In this document: piece after piece, positions 54,756 to 64,000 of the stretch
How the letters are laid out: each line of letters begins with the position of its first letter
Numbering within the stretch: the stretch's first letter is position 1
Origin: Toxorhynchites rutilus septentrionalis
Lineage: Eukaryota > Arthropoda > Insecta > Diptera > Culicidae
NCBI RefSeq assembly: GCF_029784135.1
Contig: NC_073744.1
Coordinates: 31,478,981 to 31,542,980, forward strand
Length of the DNA stretch: 64,000 nt
Reading direction: 5' to 3'
The notes under the pieces: generated by a model
Databases searched by the model: none
Seen by the model: only the letters and a program-made list of their open reading frames with translations
Told to the model about the DNA's origin: nothing
Program-made: the position numbers and the translations under genes

Positions 54756-56177
54756 TTTTGGAGAACCTAATATAACATTTGTGGTTCATTTTGAATGTTA
54801 AGGAATTCGCGAAAATAATTTAACAAGCACTCAACAACCATATTTTCATAATATGTATTGCATTATTTTGGTGGATTACTGAAACAAAATTTGAAAATTG
54901 AGCAGCGTTAGATAAACTTTTGTACATACTGTATGTTCTAGTTCGATTGTCTTGATCATCCTATGATGAGACCACGAGCGGTTCGAAAGATTCCCCACTT
55001 CAAGGCTCCAACAAAAAGTAGGTAAACTTCGGTCGGCAATTCATAGCTATAGGCTCCCGGATGCCACCGCTGAAGGCGAACGAAACAAAAAGATGCCCGT
55101 CCCCTCCCGAGCGGATGTTCATTGTGTCGTTGACAAACCGTCGGAGTATTTTCGCCCAGCGTCAACGGGACCACTTCTCATGTGTCCCTCTCCTATGCTA
55201 AGTGTCTACAGTGAGTGTGGCGTCTTTTGTTTTCTTGCTCGCTCCATAGGCTCTAGGAGCGCTTTTTTGACACACGATGACAGCAAGAGACTGCGTCTTC
55301 TGGCCTTCCTTTCTGTGATCGGCTGGGAAAAAAGGGAGGCAGAAATAATCAACTCTCCGGGCGTTGGGATGCTGGAATCAGGATTCTTCTGCTTTTGCTA
55401 CGATACTCCATTTTACAGCATCTTCAGCAAGAGGCAAGAGGATGCGAAGATGCGAAGAAATGAAAGCAGAGGTAATAAAATTACGTAACGACGGTTGGGA
55501 CTTTGTCGACTGGGTGCTTTGCGGAAAAGAGGCTTTCCCGGAGAAAGCAGAACAAGCACTTCTGGTTAGGAATTCGTATGTGTGTATGGCTTCGCTGAAG
55601 ACTTTGGCAAAGTTTGATGGGAAGAAATTTATGAGAGCCAAAGTTTGCGAATTAAGTAGAGAGAATTCTTCTTTTTTTGTTCCTATAATTTTTCTAACTT
55701 TTATGGCGACTCCCATCAAGGCCAAATAGTTGCTATGATTTTTTGGAGTTGAGGGAAGCGATTCAAAGTCATTGGCACGAGGGTGCGACATCTAAATTCA
55801 GAATGGGGTAGAAAGTCAACAAGCGTAGAATTGCGTTCGAAATGAAGAATGCGATTATTCGATGGAGACGCCCTGTTCACGGTAGCGCTTCATGAATGTT
55901 TCAATGGAAACGCTTAGTAATTGGATGCAAATTGTTCAGGGATGAATAGATGCTATATCAAGCAAAAGTGAAGAAAAATGAAGTGATTGACAGGCTGCAC
56001 TCAAATGGTGTTTTTGAAAAACACCTGAATTTAAAAAGGTGCTTTGATTTTGCCAGAGAGAAAAAACACCATCCAAACGATCTGATTTTCCTTTTTTTAT
56101 TACCAATATTCAAGCTTCAGTGCGAATTGCGAGAGGATTCACTTCGAGGCGTGAACGATGATATTAAAGTAATAAGG
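54756..56177. other. No gene recognised
   Basis: Overlapping frames on both strands at 55090-55790 (up to 137 codons) have no recognisable domain or splice support; I do not call them. Confidence 0.35.
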
Positions 56178-56179
56178 CC

Positions 56180-56880
56180 TTATTCCCGTATACACTTTAC
56201 GGTGAAAACGGAATGAAGTGTATCCGAGACGGCAACGGTACGGTGTTGGCATCTGGATACGCAATTAGTTTTTACCAAGGCAAACTACTCTTTTGCCAAT
56301 TGCCAAAACTTGAATGAAAAATTGTACTTGGCATTATTTATTTATACGAAGCACGTTTTCCCCACCCTAAATTAACCTATTTTCGATTAACTTTCCGATA
56401 TTCCCACTAAAACTCATCATCATAAAATAAAATTATCTTCAGATACAATTTTTGTAAGATAATATTTTACCACAATGTTTTCCATTCAAATTGAACACTA
56501 ATTTGATACGGAGAAGTTAATTTTCATTCATAATTTCTATTTGAAAAGTGGTCATTGTTGGATTTTCCCATTCACCCCTATTTTGTATTTCGATCGTTTC
56601 GAAATATTTCGATCGACTTGATAGTATTCCATTCTGTATTCCGTTCGAGTTGTTTCTGAATTTCGTTCGATCTACTTCAACTTCTCTCGAATGGGCAAAA
56701 CGTACGAAATAGGGAACGCTAAATTATAACTCAAACGAAATAATGGTTTCGAATGAAATGCAAAAGCCGACGGATTGCAGAATCGGGGTGATTATCTTTG
56801 ACGCTTAACTAACTCGTAGAACGAAATTTAATGGCGTGCCGTTCATTTCGCTTTCACCGTGAAGCGTATACGGGGAATAA
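56180..56880. mobile_element. TIR element, long copy of the 27.0-kb family with a nested insertion
   Basis: Outer ends TTATTCCCGTATACACTTTA then CGGTGAAAACG, mirrored by CTTTCACCGTGAAGCGTATA and CGGGGAATAA; GGCC also pairs on the outside. Internal blocks match 27034-27373. The interior carries an extra segment near 56550-56791 that is absent from the 27-kb copy. Confidence 0.75.
56572..56791. mobile_element. Small TIR element nested in the 56.2-kb element
   Basis: TCACCCCTATTTTG at the left and, read inward from the right, TCACCCCGATTCTG (12 of 14 identical). The 27-kb copy of the host element lacks this segment. No coding sequence. Target duplication unclear. Confidence 0.6.
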
Positions 56881-57285
56881 GGCCCTTACATTTTTGCGGC
56901 AACCAAATAATCGCACGTCTGCTCTGGTTGATGGTTGAATTCTTAAATGATTTTATATTTTATTTACCACATTTGACATTTCTTGGTTTTCACAGCCGTT
57001 ACATGCGTTACGAACGGAGTCCAGCTCCGACTATAGTGTTACATTTTTTCGAATAGAGGTAGAAATGACCGATGAATCTAGATAAAAAAAAAGTGTCTTG
57101 ACACCTTTGGTCTAGAAGAACTATAATTGTTTGAAACTTGGAAGACGTTTTAGCATGAATAACATGACAAAAGTATAAAATATTCTTGACCGTACATGTT
57201 AATATAATGATAATATAATTATCCATTTCAGAGATATACAATCTAAACGAGGAATATTCTGAATAGAAGCATTTCATGAAAAAAA
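56881..57285. other. No gene recognised
   Basis: AT-rich spacer with short frames only. Confidence 0.3.
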
Positions 57286-57289
57286 ACTG

Positions 57290-58335
57290 ATCGATTTCCA
57301 GATTTTATATTCAAATTTAGATTCTTGATCTAACTTCCGGATTCAAATGTACATTACTAGCTGAAACTCAAATCAGGAATCTGAGTATGATTAAGAATCT
57401 GGAATCTGGAATCTGGAATCAAGACTGGAAACCTGAATCATCTGTATTTGGTATTTGAATTTTGTATTGAAATTGAATCCTAATCTGAATTCGGAAAGTG
57501 ATTCTGGAATTCGAATAGGGAATTTAAATATCGAAATCGAAGCGTTTGCATTTGGTCCGCTCTTTTGAAAATTACATCGTACTGGAAAGGGTTAATATTG
57601 AACCTGAATGTTAAATTTGGTTCAGGATTCTGAACCTTACTTCGAATACAAACCAATATCAGTTAGTTGTATTGGGAACATGTGTCTGAAATTTCAATCT
57701 GAAAACGAAATCTGTGTCCGAAACTGTAATCAATATCAGGAATCTGAATTATTATTGCTCGAACCTGAAATTTTCAATTAAGAATATCTGAATTCGGGCT
57801 TCCGATCCTAGAATCCAAATATTCAGAACCCCGATCTGCAAATCTGCATTTAAATAAAAACGGATACAGACTGTGAATATGAGATCTGAAAGTTCAATAG
57901 AAGTAGAAATAGAAAATCGAAATCATAGATCTGATTCTGGGTTCTGAACTTTCCCAATCCGAACCAGAATCAAGAAATTGCATTGGGAATATATATATAT
58001 ACCAGCTGGAATATCAATTTAGAACGAGATTCTGTATCAGAAACTGAAACGAATATCAAAACATGAATCTGGAATTAGACTGGAGACTCAGATTCTGGTT
58101 TTTTTTAATCTGAGATCTGATCCTGGAATCTCCAGTATGAACCAGAATCCCAAACTGGACTTTGCATTTGGAATCTGAAATCTGAATCTGTATCTGGAGT
58201 TTGCATTCGGAATCAAAATCCGAGATTTGAGTTTGATCTGAAATAAAAAATCCGAAAACAGACATTCAAAATTTAGAAATCCAAAATCCCAAAACAGAAA
58301 TTGAATATTCGAAATCAAAAAATTCATACGTTTCA
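57290..58335. repeat. Degenerate short-period repeat (ATCTGAATC-like), about 1 kb
   Basis: Dense in GAATCTGGAATCTGGAATC (57397), GAAATCTGAATCTGTATCTG and similar words on both strands, with irregular period. Same type as 38505-39045. Open frames inside (58056-58336, -) such as QIQIQISDSK are repeat artefacts. Confidence 0.7.
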
Positions 58336-58939
58336 TAGTTTGAATACGCCAACATTCGTCTAACGTATTGTTTCTGAAGACGCGACATGGGTTTATGAGG
58401 ACGATAGGTAATCAAATGGTTCTGTAGAATGAGTAGCGATTCTCCATCGAGCTAAGATCGTGAAAATAAACCTGTTTTAAATTTAATTCTTGCCGTTTTA
58501 TTGTTTACGCCGCTGTTGTGTTTCAGAAGTTTTTCCAGCGGTTCAAAATGGAACGGAGACCAATTTGGCCGTTACGAGACGAAGTATTTTTTTTATTTTA
58601 TGTGGACCACTATTTCTAAGGTTCTAAGATTATTTCCATGAAATTTTAACTTTTGGTTGAAAGTATCGTCAAAAGAAGTAGGGCTTTTGTCTCAATGCCA
58701 TTCGCTCGCTTTTTCTATCAGTGTCACTTGTTTACTTTTATTCTTAGCAATCAACGGAATCTTTTGACTCGAGGTGATTCACTCGTTTTTTTTTAACTTT
58801 TTCAAGCCGAAAATCAACAAGTATATGGAATAAATTCAACAACAAAGCGACTTTCCCTTAAAATTCTGGAGAACTTCAAGAGGCCTGAATACATATTGAC
58901 TCTAGAAGACATTAGTTCATTTGCACTCGAGAATTCGAA
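58336..58939. other. No gene recognised
   Basis: Nothing recognised. Confidence 0.3.
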
Positions 58940-58942
58940 TAA

Positions 58943-59087
58943 GGCGTCGTGCACAAATTACGTAATGCTAAAAATCCGGATTTTGGACCCTACGTAACGC
59001 AATTTCCTATCACTAATACACAGAAAGTAACGCAACCTCGACCCCCCTCTCCCCCCTTATCACGTTACGTAATTTGGGCACGACGCC
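58943..59087. mobile_element. 145-bp TIR element with TAA target duplication
   Basis: GGCGTCGTGCACAAATTACG and its complement CGTAATTTGGGCACGACGCC form the ends (1-2 differences over 23 bp), flanked by TAA on both sides (58940-58942, 59088-59090). A 3-bp TWA-type target is characteristic of PIF/Harbinger-derived MITEs (inference). A truncated copy is at 35801-35940. Confidence 0.85.
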
Positions 59088-59133
59088 TAATAGTAACATT
59101 ATATTTTTATTTTTTTGGTCCTATACTATACAA

Positions 59134-59951
59134 TCTATATGAATAAAAATGTAAGGCAAAATCTGTTGGTAAGCGGAAAACCCGAATAAGGGATAATCCG
59201 ATTTTAGACTTCTTTATTTTGTTGTATTCGTCTCTTCCCGTAGATCAATATAGTGGAGAGACAAATTAAAAATTTTTCGGAAAATCCTGAAGGAAGGTCG
59301 GAAAATTTGGAAAATTTAATTCCCACATGTTCGAAAATTACATCATAATAAGCGTTGTTAGTCCATTCGATGTTTGTGCTATCGAAATTAATCTTTGTTC
59401 GTAAGTGGAAATGGATTTTCAGGCGAAATAACGCATTTCCATATCATTTATCTATAAATAAAAATGGAAGGTCAAATGTGGTGGTAAGCGCAAAACCCGA
59501 GGAAGGAATAATTCAATTTGAGTCATCTATATTTCGTTGTATTCGTCGCTTCCCGTAGATCAATATAGCGGAGAGAAAAATCGGAAAATTCAGGAAATTG
59601 AATTCCCATATGTTCTACAATTAGCTAAGCGTTGTTAGTCCATTTGATGTTGGCGCTAACGAAATTGATTTTTGTTCGAAAGTGGAAAAGGATTGTCAGA
59701 CGGAATAACGCATTCCTATATCTTCTATCTATATAAACAAAAATGGAAGGCCAAATGTGTTGGTGTTCCCTAAACCCGAGGAAGGAAGGGTCCGATTTGA
59801 GCTGTCTTTATTTTGTAATATTCTCTGTATGAAACATGTATTCCATGCAACGGAGAAATATGTTATTTCCAAATGCTTGAACAATCTTGAACGAGAATTG
59901 TGTCTGAAAATAATTTTATATTATAAGGACGAATTTCGTCGGGTCAGCTAG
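59134..59951 (+). mobile_element. Non-autonomous Helitron built of repeated modules
   Basis: Starts TCTATATGAATAAAAATGTA after an A and ends ATTTCGTCGGGTCAGCTAG before a T. The 5' module recurs at 59451 (TCTATAAATAAAAATGGAAG) and 59728 (TCTATATAAACAAAAATGGA), each followed by CCAAATGTG..GGT and AAACCCGAGGAAGGA. The 100-bp block before each recurrence (TGTTAGTCCATTYGATGTT, AAGTGGAAAWGGATT) is also repeated and matches 54000-54130 in the other Helitron. Confidence 0.75.
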
Positions 59952-62900
59952 TATGTTAATATTTTTCAAACGACCACTCCATAAAACGAAGGTTTTCCGG
60001 TTACATACCGTTTCAATAATCAGTTTTGATTTACAACCAAAACTTCAAAGCTGAAATTAACAAATTGAGTTATCACAGTTCCGTTTTTGGAAGAAATTGG
60101 ACTATATTCACTTAGTCTACGGTTTATCGAGCTAATGATCATTTATAAACTCATAAAATTTAGTTCGCAGCTGCGCAATATATTCTGTGTTCACATTTGT
60201 TAAAATAAACTTCAAAACTTCAAGGAAAGTTTCATGAGATGTGCTATATAACAATACCAATTAGAATAAACATTGAATAAGCTATCAATCTTTGCTCAAA
60301 AGTAAGTTTTGTATTTTAGTTTTCTCCGATATGATGGTGAAGACATTTGAAGACGGTTTGTGAATACATTTAAAAAAAATCACCTGGCATCCCTGGTGTT
60401 GACAGCCGATGCGCCCCTTCAGTAACGCCGGTGGATAGAGTTGCCAGCTCTCGTTCATTTCTGCGTTGACAAATGGTATTGTACAATTTTTTGCGATTTT
60501 GGGAACGCGAAACCGGATCTGGGATTCACTTGTCTGTAAATTGGTTTCTAAGTATGAAATCTAGAATCCAGAATCCAGAAATACATATTTGGTTTGAAAT
60601 TTTATTGTGATGAATCAAGAAAACTAGGAATTTGTTTCGGCAAAGATCCCTAAAGAAAATAGTCGTTTATCAGTGGCAGAAGTAGTTATGAATAAGTCGA
60701 GAAAGACAAATGCAGTGACAGACGAACGAGATCAGAACAGATGAAATCATCGATACAATTTAAAATATGTATGTAAAAACCCCGCAGCCATCAGCGAGCT
60801 TACAGAAAACATGGGTTTACGAGTACGACACTAAATCAAAATATCAGATTATCAGATTTTTTTATTAAAAATACTATGGGGAATGCGTTCCAGCAGTCGA
60901 AAAAGATAATACACTAGTATACACTAGGACAGCTCGAATTATTTCATCGAACCTCAAGTGACCCAGGATAGTACTCTAATGGAGAACATAATAATGTTGA
61001 TAGATAAACTTGTATCTCCCCTGTGAGATTCTGGGGAATTTTTCTTCCAGGCATTGTTATATTGGATTCCCGGTCGAGTTCCATCTAGAATCTTTTCAGT
61101 TCAGCTGAAAATATTCGCGCATCGCCCATAACCCACTCAAGAGACCCTTCGGCCCACTCGTAAATAATCTATTCCGTGCCATTTACATCACAGATCTCCC
61201 GCTGCGCCAAATATCGACAACTGCCGTCAGCGTTTCCGAGACTTCGTTCTGCTGGGTGGATGGCAAAAAACGAGCCCTCACCGAGTGCTGGAGGACCGAA
61301 CCGCGAGGGAGCAATGTGCATATAAATCTACGATCCCTAAATTGATTACCCTACACGTCTCCGGATGCCTCTGCATCCGGGGTCCGGCTAATATGACAAA
61401 ACGCCCCCTACGGGGATCAATCGTTGCCGCAATCTTGTCACACATAGACTCGTCGTTTTGTTTTTTTTCTTTTGCCTGCCGGATGAACCAAAACTAGGTC
61501 ACGCGAGAAAAGCATCGAGATAATTGCCAAATGTAAGGCCCACCACCCCCGGTTGTCGTGACCACCCTCTCCAACCGATCTCAATTTTCATAAAATACCG
61601 TCATACATACACATTAGGAGAAGAAGCCATCGTTGTAAAGTTTGAACATTCTCCCTAGCCCCGATACCCCTCGCTCATGTGTTCAATATGAGTGGTATGG
61701 ATGTTAGCTTGGGTGAAAGAAAGAAAAAGGATCCAAATGCAGGACACTTTTGGAATTCCGTTTTGCCTCCCGCACAATTCAGTGCTGTGTGCGAGTACAC
61801 GAAAGTAGGGCACGAGTGCGAAGGGCACATGTTTGGTGCGCCATCGGCTGGTTGGGGGTGTATGGGTTACTCTCGTTCTCTTTCGCTCTCAACGGACGAA
61901 AGTGTGTGTGTGTGGATACAATGTTGCTGACGCTCGTTACAGTGTAGCTTTTCTGTGGAACCGTTTTCCACCCCTAAATCCGGTGGACCAAAAAGGAAAA
62001 AGGGCGCATGTGCTTCTACCGCGGATTGAGAGTGGCTGAAAGAGAACTGAGTTACAAGTCTCGACGCAGAACGACCGGGGATCGTGCAGTGGAACTCAGA
62101 ACCTGACGAGCATCGGAATCAGCTGCGGTAGCACTGGAATGGAAACGAATGTGTGTGATATGCTGTTTCTGTCGAGCACACAAATGAAGGCCTTGCAGTG
62201 CTGTGCCATTGATAGGCGCTGTTTTATGTAATTCATGCCCCTCTTGGCGTCAGACGAGAGGATTTTCCTGAAAAGGTGGAGAGGGGCGAGAGGTTTGTCA
62301 ACCGAAAACAAAAATAAGTGAAAAGCCAGCGAATCTCTGCGACGCTAACGCAGTGTGGCAGTGCAGGTATTACGAAACTGATATTCTGCCACCTTCTTCG
62401 ATAGTGATGTGGCGCAACGATGGCCAAGATATTATGTAAGTCGAGCTGATATTTTATGTTTTTTTTTTTGGATTTCATTTCGGAAAGTTAAAACTCGTGG
62501 AGTTCGAGAGTGGAGCGCATCACCACAAACACATACACACACACAGCAACGACCGGGGAAACAAGAGAAAAAGGCAAACAAGTCCTGAAATTGAGATAGA
62601 AGATTGGCAATCAAATTTTCGCCAGATTTTCCCGATCCGGGTATCCGGGAGTGGACTGCTGGGAGGAAATTGATTGGGATTCTCCACTTCAATTAAAAAC
62701 ACGCTCTGGTAGGTTTTCCCCGACATTAATTATACCAATAACTGATATGTTTGGTTTTACGATTGTCGATTTACGTACAACGGCAACATTTGTGTTAATA
62801 AGCCGATAGAAGAATTGTAGGAAAAATCTACAATATCATAACTTTGACTACGAGGGACAAATCTTCGTTTTCGGGTAATAAAACTGTCGAGTAATCCGGA

Positions 62901-63640
62901 ACCATCGCGGAAGCTGGTCGTCAGCAGATTTTGATCCGGTCCGGAGTTTTTCTCTTTCTCGTTATCATCGTTTCCCGAACCAATCAGACAAGCGGCCAGT
63001 TGTCAACGGTCGTACAGTCATCAGTTTTATCTGGGCGGTAAAGTATTTCCATATCATCATCAATGGTCTAGACAATAAAAATAGATTGAGTTCAATTGAT
63101 CCTTTTGAACGAGAACACGATGCTCTTTCGCAAAAACAATGTATCGATGAGTTGAACATTGCTCGTGCAAAGCTGGTACCGAACGAGTTGAATTTCATGC
63201 GTACAAAAGGCCCCGATGGCCTCGCCAAATCCTAAATCCACATCATTGCCGGAAACATGATATGGGTTCATGGATACGACACGCAATTCACAGTCAAATG
63301 GGAGCGAACGAAAGCAGATTACCTATTGAACCAGGAACCAAAAAAAACATGTCGTTTTCAGTTAAGAAAGATATGAGAGATGCCATCACAGAGAAGTCAC
63401 ATTTTTGCACCTCTCTTGTGCAATATTTGACGGATTCATTCGAAAACTGTTTGGAAAGCGAAGTTTTCTATAGTTACAAACGAAGCTCTTCTTATCATTG
63501 TAATATTCGCAATCCTTTACAATATGTAACTTTAACTTTAATTCAAAAATATTGTTGATTTTTTAACTGTATTGTAGATAACTATTTTTCATCAGAAGAT
63601 CAGATCGGAAGTCCATTTTGACAGACCTGAAAGATGGTTT
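59952..63640. other. No gene recognised; low repeat content
   Basis: 60540-60600 has a short ATCCAGAATCC repeat. 61000-63300 has higher GC, CA/GT microsatellites near 61903 and 62527, and several open frames up to 98 codons without recognisable domains (63262-63558 is the longest). No transposon ends noticed. This may be host intergenic or intronic DNA. Confidence 0.35.
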
Positions 63641-63659
63641 TGGCACTAGTGGTGCTGCG

Positions 63660-64000
63660 GCTTTTTTATGCCCTAACATCAACCAAAATATGACGAACGG
63701 TCTCCTGAGAATTATTAAATTTACGGGTTAGCTCTCTCAAACTTGAACGACGATTTTCGAACACCATTCCTTTTATTTTGTCGATGTTTTCAGCAGTTGA
63801 AGAGGTGGATGGTCTCCCTTGACGTGTCAAATCGTTCATCTCACCTCGGCCACCTACCGCGCTTTCGAGTTGAGTTACCAAATGTATTCTGCAACATTTC
63901 CAACGTTTCGGCACGAGAAATTTTGTTTGTAACACAAAATTTCACACAATATCTCTGACCAATAGAAGTTGTTTATCTTTGGTTATTTTACGTCGCCGCG
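63660..64000 (-). pseudogene. Mariner-like transposase, N-terminal part, cut by the window end
   Basis: The minus strand encodes, across one frameshift, QRYCVKFCVTNKISRAETLE and MLQN (63880-63965), then GEMNDLTRQGRPSTSSTAEN, IDKIKGMVFENRRSSLRELT and RKFNNSQETVRHILVDV (63666-63850). This is the standard N-terminus: first helix-turn-helix, the GRPSTS linker, second helix-turn-helix. The protein is lost downstream of about 63670, where unrelated sequence follows, so the catalytic domain is missing. Same family as the decayed copy at 30.1-30.8 kb (shared TTTTATTTTGTCGATGTTTT and GAAGAGGTGGATGGTCT). Confidence 0.7.

Noticed and set aside
55090..55791. Overlapping frames of 121-137 codons on both strands
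   Set aside because: No recognisable family and no splice support; could be a local base-composition effect.
1..64000. Endogenous viral sequence
   Set aside because: I looked for long frames with polymerase, capsid or glycoprotein motifs on both strands and saw none; only transposon enzymes and one LINE fragment were recognised.

Overview
This window looks like gene-poor, transposon-rich DNA from an insect, most likely a culicine mosquito (Aedes/Culex-like). That assignment is an inference from the repeat set: Tc1-type DD37E elements, DD34D mariners, tRNA-derived SINEs, short non-autonomous Helitrons beginning TCTATA and ending CTAG/CTAA, and many small terminal-inverted-repeat (TIR) elements. 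The DNA is AT-rich, has no operons, and shows no bacterial or viral gene organisation. I found no complete host protein gene. Two short candidate exons with good splice signals lie at 9207-9308 (+) and 43257-43370 (-). If they are real, most of the window is intron or intergenic DNA. No tRNA, rRNA, CRISPR or credible viral gene was found.

Layout. 0.2-0.64 kb is a fold-back repeat. 1.8-4.4 kb is a hAT-like element carrying a DD37E element at 2.0-3.3 kb. 5.1-5.4 kb is a 178-bp tandem duplication. 6.5-7.15 kb holds a TA-target element with an embedded SINE, followed by a Tc1 tail. 9.2 kb is the first candidate exon. 9.6-13.2 kb packs a SINE-like unit, direct repeats, a non-LTR reverse-transcriptase tail, a nearly intact DD34D mariner, a SINE with a perfect 14-bp target duplication, and a long hairpin. 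13.4-14.3 kb is a TIR element with a second copy at 41.2-41.7 kb. 17.0-18.2 kb is a TTAA-flanked element. 18.3-21 kb holds decayed transposase remnants. 23.3-24.6 kb is the second DD37E copy, in reverse orientation. 26.1-26.6 kb is a 7-bp satellite. 27.0 and 56.2 kb hold two copies of one TIR element. 30-34.5 kb holds a decayed mariner, a SINE, an internally deleted mariner, a Tc1 pseudogene and a Helitron. 36.3-37.6 kb is the third DD37E copy. 38.5-39.0 and 57.3-58.3 kb are degenerate ATCTGAATC-type repeats. 40.7-43.1 kb holds three TIR elements and 43.3 kb the second candidate exon. 44.5-49.5 kb holds small elements and tandem repeats. 51.2-54.8 kb is a deep nest of elements. 58.9-60 kb holds a TAA-target element and a Helitron. 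63.7 kb to the end is part of a mariner.

The genes do not act together as a pathway; this is a record of successive insertions. The three DD37E copies are very similar to each other yet carry different inactivating lesions, which suggests a fairly recent burst followed by independent decay. Several nests (1.8-4.4, 52.6-54.8 and 56.2-56.9 kb) give relative insertion order. I did not find a convincing new biological system. The least explained items are the two candidate exons, the TA-target element that contains a tRNA-derived SINE in two of three copies, and the 0.86-kb TA-target element with a long perfect-looking hairpin inside.
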